Shown: in pieces, positions 16,811-25,445 of the stretch
Numbering within the stretch: position 1 is the first letter of the stretch
Layout of the letters: the number at the start of each line of letters is the position of its first letter
Assembly: GCA_036839715.1 (NCBI GenBank)
Contig: DAITDU010000006.1
Coordinates: 1 to 64,000 of the forward strand
Reading direction: 5' to 3'
DNA from: Thermocaproicibacter sp002410755
GTDB taxonomy: Bacteria > Bacillota > Clostridia > Oscillospirales > Acutalibacteraceae
Length of the DNA stretch: 64,000 nt
Made by a program: the position numbers and the translations under genes
The notes under the pieces: model-generated
The model's input: only the letters and a program-made list of their open reading frames with translations
What the model was told of the DNA's origin: nothing
Database searches by the model: none

Positions 16811-18844
16811 ATGGCGAGTCTTTATCGGGAAAATATACGAACACTAAAAGGCGTCGGCGAACGTCACGCAAGGCTCTTTCAAAAGCTTGGCGTGACATCC
16901 GTCGGCGCTTTGCTTCGTCTTTATCCCCGCAGCTACGAGGATTTGAGCCATCCCTGCTCGGTGCGGGAGGCACCTGCCGGTATCCCGTGTGCTGTGCGCG
17001 CGACTGTAACACAAAGTCCCAGCGGGACGCGAATTCATGGAGGAATGACACTATATCAGGGCCTAGCGGACGACGGTGAGAGTGAGCTTGTCCTTACATT
17101 TTTCAATAATCCCTATGTAGCTTTCATGCTGAAAGAGGGCAAGGAATACCTGTTTTATGGAAAAATCTCAGAAAATTTTCTGCGGCGCCGGATGAATTCC
17201 CCTGAATTTTTTCCGGCAGATTCCTGCCCTGCCATACGGCCAGTCTATCCGCAAACGGAAGGCCTCGGCAGCCGCAAAATCTGGTGCACAGTCAAGGAAG
17301 CCCTTCAGCGCCTGCCGGAGAAAATTATTGATCCCATCCCAGAGGAACTTCGGAAGCAATATTCCCTCTGTGGACTGCGCGAAGCCCTCGAGAATATCCA
17401 TGTTCCACCCACCATGAATGCAGTTCTTACAGCACGCAGGCGCCTGATTTTCGAGGAGCTGCTTGTGCTTCAGCTCGGCCTTTTCCGCATGAAAAGCCGC
17501 AACATCCGGGAAAGCAGGTACCGCTTTTCTCACGATTATACGGAGGAATTTTTTTCATTGTTGCCTTTCCGCCCTACAGGGGCACAGCGGCGCGCCGTAC
17601 ATGAGTCCATGGCAGACCTGACAAGCGGACGCCCGATGAACCGCCTGGTTCAGGGGGATGTCGGTTCCGGAAAAACCGCCGTGGCAGCAGCGCTTTGTTA
17701 CTGCGCCGCAAAGAACGGTTTTCAGGCTGCCCTGATGGTTCCAACGGAGATCTTAGCCCAGCAGCATTATGAATCCCTCCGAAAGATTTTCGAGTCCGCA
17801 GGCATCCGCACAGCTCTGCTGACAGGATCCGTGCAGGCAGCACAAAAAAGAAAAATCCTTGCATCCCTTGCGGACGGCAGCGTCGGCCTGACAGTCGGCA
17901 CACATGCGCTGTTTTCAAAAAGTGTCGTATTCCAGCGGCTCGGCCTTGTTGTTACAGACGAACAGCACCGCTTTGGGGTTGCACAGCGTGCCGCACTTTC
18001 AAAAAAAGGGGAGCATCCCCATCTGCTTGTAATGAGTGCAACGCCAATTCCCCGCACGCTTGCACTGATGATTTACGGTGATCTGAATCTTTCCGTCCTT
18101 GATGAGCTTCCTCCCGGCAGAATGGAAATTAAGACTTATGCGGTACCATCCGCTCTGAGGCCGCGTGTATTTCGTTTTCTGGAAAGGCAGATTGCCTCCG
18201 GAAGGCAGTGCTATATCATTTGCCCAACCATTGACGGTGACCAGAGCGGCATGGCAAGTGTAATGCAGTACGCAGAAGCCCTTCAAAACCAGTGGTTACA
18301 CGGCCGCAGGATTGGTGTGCTGCACGGCCGTATGAAAAGCAGCGAGAAAGAAAAGGTCATGAGCTGCTTTGCTTCAGGCAGCCTGGATGTCCTCGTTTCC
18401 ACAACAGTCGTGGAAGTGGGCATGGACGTGCCCAACGCAACCGTAATGATGGTAGAAAATGCAGAGCGCTATGGGCTTTCCCAGCTTCATCAACTGCGCG
18501 GACGCGTCGGCCGTGGCAGGGAACAGTCTTACTGCATTCTTATCTCAGACGCGAAAAGCAAAACGGCAAAGGCCCGCCTTGACATACTGTGCCATACAGG
18601 CGATGGATTTAAAATTGCAGACGAAGATCTCCGCCTGCGTGGACCCGGTGATTTTTTCGGGAATCGCCAGCATGGTCTTCCCGCCCTTAAAATTGCTGAT
18701 ATGGCAACCAATATGGATTGCCTGCGTGAAGCACAAAATGCAGCAGAATTCATTCTCACACAGGACCCTTCACTCGAAAGGCCAGAGCACCGCGGCCTGC
18801 GCGCCGAAATGCAGCTGCTCTTTTCTCAAGCTGAGTTTTCCTAA
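16811..18844 (+). CDS. recG: ATP-dependent DNA helicase RecG
   Basis: RecG reverses stalled replication forks and branch-migrates recombination intermediates. The 677-residue protein has the N-terminal wedge/OB region (about 1-250), Walker A GDVGSGKT at 282-289, a DEQHRFG box near 387, SATPIPRT motif III, and the helicase C-terminal domain with VVEVGMDVPNA and QLRGRVGRG. Length is normal. It is cotranscribed with fakA. Inverted repeats but no T-rich terminator follow it. Confidence 0.97.
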   Translation: MASLYRENIRTLKGVGERHARLFQKLGVTSVGALLRLYPRSYEDLSHPCSVREAPAGIPCAVRATVTQSPSGTRIHGGMTLYQGLADDGESELVLTFFNNPYVAFMLKEGKEYLFYGKISENFLRRRMNSPEFFPADSCPAIRPVYPQTEGLGSRKIWCTVKEALQRLPEKIIDPIPEELRKQYSLCGLREALENIHVPPTMNAVLTARRRLIFEELLVLQLGLFRMKSRNIRESRYRFSHDYTEEFFSLLPFRPTGAQRRAVHESMADLTSGRPMNRLVQGDVGSGKTAVAAALCYCAAKNGFQAALMVPTEILAQQHYESLRKIFESAGIRTALLTGSVQAAQKRKILASLADGSVGLTVGTHALFSKSVVFQRLGLVVTDEQHRFGVAQRAALSKKGEHPHLLVMSATPIPRTLALMIYGDLNLSVLDELPPGRMEIKTYAVPSALRPRVFRFLERQIASGRQCYIICPTIDGDQSGMASVMQYAEALQNQWLHGRRIGVLHGRMKSSEKEKVMSCFASGSLDVLVSTTVVEVGMDVPNATVMMVENAERYGLSQLHQLRGRVGRGREQSYCILISDAKSKTAKARLDILCHTGDGFKIADEDLRLRGPGDFFGNRQHGLPALKIADMATNMDCLREAQNAAEFILTQDPSLERPEHRGLRAEMQLLFSQAEFS

Positions 18845-18890
18845 GCTTGCAGGGAACAATTTTCTACTTTATTCCGGCTGTTTTTCACGA

Positions 18891-18939
18891 TGCAACTGCT
18901 GGTTGCAGAATTTCCAAGTGAAATTGGTGGTACGCAACC
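18891..18939. repeat. Inverted repeats downstream of recG
   Basis: TGCAAC-TGCTG-GTTGCA at 18891-18907 is a short perfect hairpin, and GGTTGC at 18901 can alternatively pair with GCAACC near 18934. They may mark the recG 3' end or be an operator for the XRE gene that starts at 19011; neither is shown. Confidence 0.4.
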
Positions 18940-19010
18940 GCCTGCTCCCCTATTATGGTAGCTACAGGGCTGCAAGACAGCCCACAATTTATAAGGAAGA
19001 AGGGTAAAGC

Positions 19011-20000
19011 ATGATTCTTGCAGAAAAAATTGTGCTATTGCGGAAAAAGAATGGATGGTCTCAGGAAGAACTGGCCAGCAGGCTGAATGTTTCCAGACAA
19101 TCTATTTCCAAGTGGGAAAGCGCTGCCAGCATTCCGGATATCAACAAAATACTGGAGCTTTCAAAAATTTTTGGTGTCACAACGGATTTTCTTCTCAAGG
19201 ACAGCATGGAAGGAATGGAGACTGGAGAAAGCACAGGAGCAGAAGAAGAGACAGAAAACCAGCATTCCATTACCCTGGATGAAGCGAATGATTTTATAAA
19301 AAGCAAAGAAACAGAAGGTCAGCAAATCGGTTTTGGCACAGCACTGTGTGTTTTCTCTCCCGCCTTGCAAATCTTTCTCAATGCCATGGCAGAACCAAAC
19401 CCATGGGGATTCCGCATTCCTGAAAATCTGGCAAATGGTATTGGGACTACTGTTCTTCTGTCCCTAATTGCCGTAGCTGTTGCAATTTTTATTATCTCAG
19501 GTAATCGTATGAAGCGGTTTGAAAACCTGAAAACAGAAAATTTTGAACTGGCATACGGTGTATCCGGCATTGTCCTTGAAAAGCAGCAGAATTTTGAAAA
19601 GACCTATCCTATGAAGCTGGCCTTTGGTGTTGCACTCTGCATTCTTTCCCCTATCCCGCTGATTTTTGCAGAAATCTACGGGGCGCCTAACGCTATACGC
19701 ACCGCTTTGACATCACTTCTTCTGGTACTGGTGGCAGTCGCAGTATTTCTCTTTGTTTCGGCCGGAACTTTGAAAAATTGCTTCGACCTGCTGCTGCATG
19801 AGGGTGATTTTAAAAAAGTTTCTATAAAGGGCGACAAAAGAGTTGATCGATTTGCTGACATCTATTGGCCAACCGTTACCGCCATTTATCTCATTTTAAG
19901 TTTTCTCACGTTTCGTTGGGGCACCACATGGATAATCTGGCCGATTGCCGGGTTGATTTTTGCTGCAATTTCCGCAGCTCTGAAAAGCACAGAAAACTGA
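19011..20000 (+). CDS. XRE-family regulator with C-terminal membrane domain
   Basis: The 329-residue protein has an N-terminal helix-turn-helix (residues 1-58, with SQEELASRLNVSRQSISKWE), an acidic linker (about 65-95), and then about six hydrophobic segments in two similar blocks (two pairs around 105-165 and 200-250, then a last pair near 285-325). The two blocks each begin with a GxGxALCxxSP-like sequence, suggesting an internal duplication. DNA-binding domains fused to membrane segments usually sense membrane or extracytoplasmic signals. The target is not visible. AAGGAAGAAGGG precedes the ATG. Confidence 0.85.
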   Translation: MILAEKIVLLRKKNGWSQEELASRLNVSRQSISKWESAASIPDINKILELSKIFGVTTDFLLKDSMEGMETGESTGAEEETENQHSITLDEANDFIKSKETEGQQIGFGTALCVFSPALQIFLNAMAEPNPWGFRIPENLANGIGTTVLLSLIAVAVAIFIISGNRMKRFENLKTENFELAYGVSGIVLEKQQNFEKTYPMKLAFGVALCILSPIPLIFAEIYGAPNAIRTALTSLLLVLVAVAVFLFVSAGTLKNCFDLLLHEGDFKKVSIKGDKRVDRFADIYWPTVTAIYLILSFLTFRWGTTWIIWPIAGLIFAAISAALKSTEN

Positions 20001-20043
20001 CCGACTTTTTCCCGTCAGCGATATTTTTCCAAGCATATAAAAT

Positions 20044-20088
20044 AGCCTCCTGTCAATTTTATTTCAATGACAGGAGGCTCCTGTTTTT
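20044..20088. terminator. Bidirectional terminator
   Basis: AGCCTCCTGTCA (20044-20055) and TGACAGGAGGCT (20068-20079) are perfectly complementary over 12 bases; T-runs lie on the right (20084-20088) and AT-rich sequence on the left. It separates the converging XRE and metallophosphoesterase genes. Confidence 0.85.
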
Positions 20089-20129
20089 ACCGGTCTGCTC
20101 CGGCAGGCTTAACATTCTAGAGCATATTT

Positions 20130-20831
20130 TTATTTCCGGAACCTGTGCTTTTTCGGCGGAATATCCTCCACCGGAATCACATCGCTAAAAACTGCATAGT
20201 GCTTATAAGTTATCTTCCGGTCAACATGTTCAGAGCCAAAAAACCATTTTTGATACCGCACCTGCTTCATTATCTGCCCGAAATAAGCATCCAGCTGATT
20301 CTTCCGTCCGGAACATTCGCTGAGGGTTCCACAGCCCGTATTGGGCGGTGGCTCATGGGTAAAAATATAGTCAACCTGCATCTTATGTTTCCACAGGTTG
20401 CTGACTCCTTCCCGCATCTCTTCCATGTTTGGCAGTTCGCAGGCCCACCATTTTCCTGCCTTCATGCGGAGCTGCTTTTCGGCACTTTCCCCGCCGCCGA
20501 ATGTAAACAGCGTCTTTCCTTCAAGCTCATAGACCTGACCACGCATCAGATGATATAGCCCCCCGCTGATATGCTGGACTTTTCCACCGTTCCATTCCTC
20601 AACCGGATAGGCATTCAGCAGATCAAAGTTTTCGTGTGTGCCGTCTAAAAAAAGCACCTTGTATTTTAGTTTTCCAATTTTCTTAAGGTCTTTCTGCTCA
20701 CTCTCACCGCCATTCCAGAGAAAGCCAAAATCACCGCAGATAATCAGCTCGTCATCCGCTCCAAGGTGCCGCAACACTGAAGCGTGAAATCGCTGCATTT
20801 CCCCGTGAAAATCTCCTGTCACATAGAGCAC
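20130..20831 (-). CDS. Calcineurin-like metallophosphoesterase
   Basis: The best start is a GTG at 20831 because TTGGAGGA lies 8 bases upstream; a longer frame to 20864 has no such site. The 233-residue protein begins VLYVTGDFHGEM and has ICGDFGFLWNGG, LDGTHENFDLL and FTHEPPP, the metal-ligand motifs of the calcineurin-like fold (D, H, D, N, H), with THEN in place of the more common GNHE. Its substrate is unknown. It is divergently oriented to the D,D-carboxypeptidase gene. Confidence 0.82.
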   Translation of the reverse strand: MLYVTGDFHGEMQRFHASVLRHLGADDELIICGDFGFLWNGGESEQKDLKKIGKLKYKVLFLDGTHENFDLLNAYPVEEWNGGKVQHISGGLYHLMRGQVYELEGKTLFTFGGGESAEKQLRMKAGKWWACELPNMEEMREGVSNLWKHKMQVDYIFTHEPPPNTGCGTLSECSGRKNQLDAYFGQIMKQVRYQKWFFGSEHVDRKITYKHYAVFSDVIPVEDIPPKKHRFRK

Positions 20832-20895
20832 GGATAAATTCCTCCAAAATCCGGCAGCCGTCAATAAAACCGGAGAATTGTTAAAACTCTGGGGC

Positions 20896-20924
20896 TTTAA
20901 TTTCTGTCGAAATACTGATATACT
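20896..20924 (+). promoter_or_regulatory. Candidate promoter of the D,D-carboxypeptidase gene
   Basis: TTTAAT (20896-20901), 17-base spacer, TATACT (20919-20924) with an extended -10 TG at 20916-20917. Confidence 0.5.
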
Positions 20925-20979
20925 GGAAAGCAGTAGTATTCTGCCTTGTTTATCATATCACATCGGAGGAAAAATTTCC

Positions 20980-22338
20980 ATGAAAAAAAAGCTGCCTGCT
21001 TTCCTTATTACCCTCGCAGCCCTTGCTGTTCTCGGCGCATCGCTTTTACCATGCCGCGCGCAAGCCGCCGTCTCTCAAATCGGTTTTACTCCTGCCAGCG
21101 AAGCAATTGATCTCGTTAATCTCGATACCGGCATGACGGTGTATGAAAAGAATCCAACCGAAAAGCGTGAACCTGCTTCTACTACTAAAATTATGACCTA
21201 TATCATCGCCGTAGAACAGATTAAAGACTTGCAGGGAACTAATATTACGGTTACAAAAAAGACAATAGATGAACTTTCTGGCACTGGGAGTTCCATGTCC
21301 GGCTTGGAAGCCGGCGACGTTTTAAGCGCCTACCAGCTTTTGAATTGCATGATGGTGCCTTCCGGCAACGATGCCGCCCTGGTTTTGGCAGAATATATTG
21401 GTGGTGGTGATTCATCAAAATTTATTGACTTGATGAATGCTAAAGCAAAAAAACTTGGCTGTACCGGGACGCACTTCGTCAACCCGCATGGCCTACATGA
21501 TTCAAACCACTATACAACAGCAGCCGACCTCGTAAAAATTACTCAATATGCGATGAAACTGCCGTATTTTATGGATATTTGCTCCCAGCTCAGCTATCAT
21601 TGCAAACTTACCGGCGGCCCCCGCGCTGGTACTACCCTGACTCTTTCCACCACAAACCGTATGTTGATTAGTTCTGACCAGCAGTACTATTACCGCTACG
21701 CAAAAGGCATTAAGACAGGCCATACAGATGAATCAGGCTACTGCCTCGTATCCTCCGCTTCAGCGGACGGATACAGTTATCTTTGCGTTGCGCTTGGTGC
21801 ACCCTCGGTTGATAAAAATGGAAAAGACATTGATACACATGGTGAAATGCTGGATTCAGCCCAGCTTTTCCGCTGGGCGCTGAAATCGCTGAAATTAAAA
21901 AAAGTCGTCAGCGCAAATGACACGCTCGGCGAAATCAATTTAAATTATGCATGGAAAAAAGATACCCTCCGTTTGCAGGCTGAAAAAAGCTTTTCCACAA
22001 TTCTTCCAAAAGATGTGTCCACAAGCAGTATTGTCGTGACAAAGAATGTTCCAAAATCGATTGATGCACCAGTTAAAAAAGGGCAGGTAATCGGTACTGC
22101 AACGTTAAGCTATGCCAATGAGAAGTTGGCAACCATCAATTTAGTCGCGGGAGAATCTGTTGAACGCAGTGAGCTTCTGCGCACTACAGATGCAATAAAG
22201 TCCGTCTTGACTTCAAAGTGGTTCCTTATAACCGTCGCAGTCATCATTCTACTGCTCATTGTCTATATCATCCTCGCAATCGTCTACAACCGCAAGCGCA
22301 AAAGACTCCGCAAAGTAAAAAGATACCGGAAACTGTAA
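20980..22338 (+). CDS. D-alanyl-D-alanine carboxypeptidase (PBP5/DacF type)
   Basis: The ATG at 20980 has CGGAGGA with an 8-base gap and begins a clear signal peptide; the frame extends 34 codons upstream but without a ribosome site. The 452-residue protein has the penicillin-binding motifs SxxK (Ser67-Lys70 in ASTTK), SGN (128-130) and KTG (245-247), then a C-terminal beta-rich domain and a membrane helix (about 410-435) with a very basic tail. It removes the terminal D-Ala of peptidoglycan side chains outside the membrane, limiting cross-linking. A transmembrane helix replaces the amphipathic anchor of E. coli PBP5. Confidence 0.94.
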   Translation: MKKKLPAFLITLAALAVLGASLLPCRAQAAVSQIGFTPASEAIDLVNLDTGMTVYEKNPTEKREPASTTKIMTYIIAVEQIKDLQGTNITVTKKTIDELSGTGSSMSGLEAGDVLSAYQLLNCMMVPSGNDAALVLAEYIGGGDSSKFIDLMNAKAKKLGCTGTHFVNPHGLHDSNHYTTAADLVKITQYAMKLPYFMDICSQLSYHCKLTGGPRAGTTLTLSTTNRMLISSDQQYYYRYAKGIKTGHTDESGYCLVSSASADGYSYLCVALGAPSVDKNGKDIDTHGEMLDSAQLFRWALKSLKLKKVVSANDTLGEINLNYAWKKDTLRLQAEKSFSTILPKDVSTSSIVVTKNVPKSIDAPVKKGQVIGTATLSYANEKLATINLVAGESVERSELLRTTDAIKSVLTSKWFLITVAVIILLLIVYIILAIVYNRKRKRLRKVKRYRKL

Positions 22339-22350
22339 AGTGGAGATATT

Positions 22351-22382
22351 AAAAAGCCCGCCGGAAAATCCGGCGGGCTTTT
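22351..22382. terminator. Bidirectional terminator between the carboxypeptidase gene and rplL
   Basis: AAAGCCCGCCGGA (22353-22365) pairs perfectly with TCCGGCGGGCTTT, with A-runs left and T-runs right, serving both converging transcripts. Confidence 0.9.
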
Positions 22383-22406
22383 CTAATTCCCCAAAGAAAA
22401 CGAAAA

Positions 22407-22778
22407 TTACTTCAGCTCGACTTCAGCGCCGACCTTTGTAAGTTTCTCCTTCATTGCTTCAGCGTCATCCTTCGGGACATTCGTCTTAACAGCCTTCGGA
22501 GCAGCGTCAACGAGATCCTTGGATTCCTTCAGGCCAAGACCTGTAATCTCACGAACAACCTTGATAACCTGAATCTTCTGCTGACCGATTGCTTTAAGGA
22601 CAACATCAAAGTTGGTCTTTTCTTCAGCAGCCGGAGCAGTAGCCGGAGCAGCAGCAACGGCAACAGGAGCAGCAGCGGAAACATGGAACTCATCCTCAAG
22701 GGCCTTTACAAGCTCCGCCAGCTCAAGGACGGAAAGGGATTTGACATCTTCAATCATCTTTGCAACTTTATCAGACAT
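22407..22778 (-). CDS. rplL: Ribosomal protein L7/L12
   Basis: The 123-residue stalk protein has the N-terminal dimerisation region (LSVLELAELVKALEDEF), an Ala/Pro-rich hinge (about 36-52) and the C-terminal factor-binding domain with IKVVREITGLGLKESK. It recruits translation factors to the ribosome and is the last gene of the rplJ-rplL unit, 35 bases after rplJ. Expression is expected to follow the L10 leader attenuator upstream. Confidence 0.98.
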   Translation of the reverse strand: MSDKVAKMIEDVKSLSVLELAELVKALEDEFHVSAAAPVAVAAAPATAPAAEEKTNFDVVLKAIGQQKIQVIKVVREITGLGLKESKDLVDAAPKAVKTNVPKDDAEAMKEKLTKVGAEVELK

Positions 22779-22813
22779 AACTTATTTACCTCCAATATTA
22801 TCTTTCAAATTTT

Positions 22814-23353
22814 TCAGGCAGACTGCTTCTGCTCTTTCTCAGCGATTGCATTCAGTGCAATAACCAAACCCTTGATAACTCCGTTTAGCGCAGTAACAAG
22901 GCCGGTCACCGGAGCATCGAGGCCACGGACAACTTCGCTTAAAAGGACTTCCTTGGAAGGCAGGCCCGCTAAGGTCTTAACCTCGTCAAGAGATACGACC
23001 TTACCATCCAGAAAGCCTCCCTTGATAGTAAATGTCTTGCTTGTTTTTGCAAAATCATTCAGAATCTTGGCAGGGGCGACGTAGTCATCTGCATTGACTG
23101 CTACAGCGGTTGTGCCATTCAGGATGGGATCAATCCCGTCGATCCCGGCTTCTTTCAGGGCAAGGCCAAGAAGTGTATTCTTGACAACTTTGTACTGGCT
23201 GCCGGATTCACGCAGCTGTTTGCGGAGCTTTGTATCTTCCTCTACAGTGATCCCCCTGTAATCGACGACAACACCCGTATGGGCAGATTTCATCTGTTCA
23301 GCAAGTTTGTCTACGATCTGCTTTTTTTCCTCCAAAATCTTTTTGCTTGGCAA
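22814..23353 (-). CDS. rplJ: Ribosomal protein L10
   Basis: The 179-residue protein anchors L7/L12 dimers to 23S rRNA. It starts at a TTG (23353) after GGAGGTG and reads PSKKILEEKKQIVDKLAE, with the conserved VVDYRGITVEED and KNTLLGLAL segments and a C-terminal amphipathic helix that binds L7/L12. It has its own promoter at 23534-23562 and a structured leader, through which the L10-L12 complex commonly represses its own synthesis. Confidence 0.97.
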   Translation of the reverse strand: MPSKKILEEKKQIVDKLAEQMKSAHTGVVVDYRGITVEEDTKLRKQLRESGSQYKVVKNTLLGLALKEAGIDGIDPILNGTTAVAVNADDYVAPAKILNDFAKTSKTFTIKGGFLDGKVVSLDEVKTLAGLPSKEVLLSEVVRGLDAPVTGLVTALNGVIKGLVIALNAIAEKEQKQSA

Positions 23354-23527
23354 ATGTTTTCACCTCCAATAAATGGACTGATGTGCCATAAAAAAGGCCT
23401 TTTCCGCTTGCCGCAGAAAAGGCCATCAAACACTCACTATGTCTGAAATGCACCTTATTCTCGGCAGGCTGGAAACTCCATTACGCTTTAGGCACCTGCT
23501 GTCTTTGAATCAGGGACAGTCTACTAT
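23354..23527 (-). ncRNA. L10 leader RNA region (autoregulatory)
   Basis: About 170 bases of leader separate the rplJ promoter from the coding region. It includes AGACAGCAGGTGCC and further structured sequence, and ends in a strong terminator hairpin at 23390-23424. Position, length and the terminal hairpin match the L10-leader elements of Firmicutes, in which L10 binding favours termination. The assignment rests on context and layout; I could not test it against a covariance model. Confidence 0.75.
23390..23424 (-). terminator. Attenuator terminator in the rplJ leader
   Basis: On the minus strand GGCCTTTTCTGC (from 23424) pairs with GCGGAAAAGGCC, with one mismatch, followed by six T residues. 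It lies 37 bases before the rplJ start, so it can only be a conditional terminator. Confidence 0.85.
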
Positions 23528-23533
23528 TTTTAG

Positions 23534-23562
23534 ATTATATCACAAGGTAAACCACATGTCAA
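23534..23562 (-). promoter_or_regulatory. Promoter of rplJ-rplL
   Basis: A perfect TTGACA (23557-23562), 17-base spacer and TATAAT (23534-23539) on the minus strand. The -35 box ends 1 base from the rplA stop codon, so rplJ-rplL can be expressed independently of the upstream genes. Confidence 0.92.
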
Positions 23563-23563
23563 C

Positions 23564-24256
23564 TCAGCCGCCAAGTCTGTTCGGGTTAATACGAACGCCA
23601 GGCCCCATTGTGGAAGCTACCACGCAGGAGTGGATATACTGACCCTTTGTAGATACCGGCTTTGCTTTTACAATCGCACCAAGAAGCGCATTAAAGTTTT
23701 CAGTCAACTTTTCCGCACCAAAGGAAACTTTTCCAATCACGCAGTGAATGATATTGGATTTGTCAAGGCGGTACTCAATCTTGCCTGCCTTAGCTTCCTT
23801 AATAGCCTTGCCGATTTCACGGGTAACGGTACCGGCTTTCGGGTTAGGCATTAACCCGCGGGGGCCAAGGATTTTACCAAGCCGTCCAACAACACCCATC
23901 ATATCCGGGGTTGTGACAACAACATCAAAGTCCATCCATCCGCCTTGAATCTTTTTTGCCATGTCTTCCGCGCCGATATAATCAGCACCTGCATTCTGGG
24001 CTTCCTCCGCGGCATCACCCTTGCAGATGGCAAGCACACGGACTTTTTTGCCCGTCCCGTTCGGCAGGACAATTGCCCCGCGGACCTGCTGGTCAGCGTG
24101 ACGGCTGTCAACGCCCAGCCTGACATGGACTTCTACGCTTTCATCAAATTTTTTCGTACCGGTCTTCACGCAAAGGCCAAGTGCCTCATCCGGCTCGTAA
24201 AGCTTCGTATGGTCAATCAGCTTTGCGCCATCGACATATTTCTTACCGTGTTTCAT
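23564..24256 (-). CDS. rplA: Ribosomal protein L1
   Basis: The 230-residue protein forms the L1 stalk of the large subunit, which helps release tRNA from the E site. It starts MKHGKKYVDGAKLIDHTKLY, after GGAGGAAAAT, and has the family signature GPRGLMPNPKAGTVT near residue 130. In many bacteria L1 binds a stalk-like element in its own mRNA and represses translation; a candidate site precedes this gene and another precedes rplK. Confidence 0.98.
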   Translation of the reverse strand: MKHGKKYVDGAKLIDHTKLYEPDEALGLCVKTGTKKFDESVEVHVRLGVDSRHADQQVRGAIVLPNGTGKKVRVLAICKGDAAEEAQNAGADYIGAEDMAKKIQGGWMDFDVVVTTPDMMGVVGRLGKILGPRGLMPNPKAGTVTREIGKAIKEAKAGKIEYRLDKSNIIHCVIGKVSFGAEKLTENFNALLGAIVKAKPVSTKGQYIHSCVVASTMGPGVRINPNRLGG

Positions 24257-24275
24257 AGATTTTCCTCCCTGTCAA

Positions 24276-24349
24276 GTGGTAAAATCGGAGTTAAAGTTCC
24301 TCCCACCGGGACAGGGGAACCAGCGCGTCTCAGGCGCGGGATTTCCCCT
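24276..24349 (-). promoter_or_regulatory. Structured rplK-rplA spacer, candidate L1-binding element
   Basis: On the minus strand the spacer begins AGGGGAAATCCCGC, pairs TTCCCCT with the opening AGGGGAA, and then has GTGGGAGGA (from 24306) closing with ACCAC (24276-24280). The same order of elements occurs before rplK. The GTGGGAGG/ACCAC element resembles sites proposed for L1 control; that reading is inference. Confidence 0.5.
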
Positions 24350-24350
24350 A

Positions 24351-24779
24351 TCAGTCAACGACTTCCACGCCCATGCTGCGCGCCGTCCCGGCGACCATGC
24401 TTATGGCCGCTTCAATGGAAGCCGCATTCAGGTCGGGCATCTTTGTCTCTGCAATCTTCCGGACCTGCTCGCGCGTAATCTTTGCAACTTTCGTCTTGTT
24501 GGGGGCACCGGAAGCCTTATCAATCCCGCAGGCCTTTTTAATAAGAACCGCTGCAGGCGGCGTCTTTGTAATAAACGTAAAGGAACGGTCTGCATATACC
24601 GTAATAATAACTGGGATAATCATGCCGTTCTGGCTTTTTGTGCGCTCATTGAATTCTTTTGTAAATGCCATAATATTGACGCCGTGCTGGCCGAGTGCCG
24701 GTCCTACAGGCGGCGCCGGTGTTGCTTTTCCGGCAGGTATCTGAAGCTTAATTAAGCCGGTAACCTTCTTCTGTGCCAT
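24351..24779 (-). CDS. rplK: Ribosomal protein L11
   Basis: The 142-residue protein binds the GTPase-associated region of 23S rRNA. It has the N-terminal LQIPAGKATPAPPVGPALG loop and a C-terminal RNA-binding domain ending GTARSMGVEVVD. GGAGGTG precedes the start. It follows nusG after a 121-base structured spacer and precedes rplA. Confidence 0.98.
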   Translation of the reverse strand: MAQKKVTGLIKLQIPAGKATPAPPVGPALGQHGVNIMAFTKEFNERTKSQNGMIIPVIITVYADRSFTFITKTPPAAVLIKKACGIDKASGAPNKTKVAKITREQVRKIAETKMPDLNAASIEAAISMVAGTARSMGVEVVD

Positions 24780-24801
24780 TTTTATTGCACCTCCAAAATT
24801 T

Positions 24802-24888
24802 GTGGTTGCTGGCGGACCGGTATGGTTCTACTGATCCTCCCACAGGGGACAAGCCCCTCTCTCACTCTCTGCAAGCGGGTTTCCCCGC
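24802..24888 (-). promoter_or_regulatory. Structured nusG-rplK spacer, candidate L1-binding element
   Basis: On the minus strand: hairpin GCGGG-GAAA-CCCGC (24888-24875), hairpin AGGGG-CTTGT-CCCCT, then GTGGGAGG (24843-24836) that can pair through its first bases with AACCAC at 24807-24802. It shares the GGGGAAAYCCCGC, CCCCTGT and GTGGGAGGA blocks with the rplA spacer. Confidence 0.5.
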
Positions 24889-24900
24889 AGATTGCCAAAA

Positions 24901-25422
24901 TCACTCGATTGCTTCTACCTCGCTGAGCTCCAGCTCCGCTGGCGTTTCACGCCCAAACATAGAAACGGTCACGCGCACACGGTTATGCTCCTTATCAATC
25001 GACTCTACTGTCCCGACAAAGCCTTCCAGAGAACCGTCAACGATCTTGACAGAATCCCCAACCTTGTAGGAGACCTCTACTTCATGCTTTTCAACGCCGA
25101 GCCGGGCAACTTCTTCCTCGGTCAGCGGGATTGGCTTGGAGGACGGTCCAACAAAGCCGGTGCAGCCGCGTATATTGCGGACAACATACCAGGACTCGTC
25201 GGTAAGAATCATTTTAACAAGAACATAGCCGGGAAAAATCTTTCTCTCGACTTGACGCTCTTTCTCATCTTTAACCTCTGTGACGGTCTCGGTCGGAACA
25301 AGCACCTGCTGGATCAGGCTTTGCAGCTGCCGGTTCTCCACCGTTTTCTCGAGATTGGAGGCAACCTTGTTTTCATACCCCGAATAAGTATGCACAACAT
25401 ACCATTTTGCTTCTTCAGGCAA
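24901..25422 (-). CDS. nusG: Transcription elongation and antitermination factor NusG
   Basis: The 173-residue protein has an N-terminal NGN domain (AKWYVVHTYSGYENKVASNLE, FPGYVLVKM, GFVGP) that binds RNA polymerase, and a C-terminal KOW domain (VGDSVKIVDGSLEGFVGTV) that contacts Rho or ribosomal protein S10. Position after secE is standard. The spacer to rplK is long and structured. Confidence 0.97.
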   Translation of the reverse strand: MPEEAKWYVVHTYSGYENKVASNLEKTVENRQLQSLIQQVLVPTETVTEVKDEKERQVERKIFPGYVLVKMILTDESWYVVRNIRGCTGFVGPSSKPIPLTEEEVARLGVEKHEVEVSYKVGDSVKIVDGSLEGFVGTVESIDKEHNRVRVTVSMFGRETPAELELSEVEAIE

Positions 25423-25445
25423 AGAAAACCCCTCCGATCAAACAA

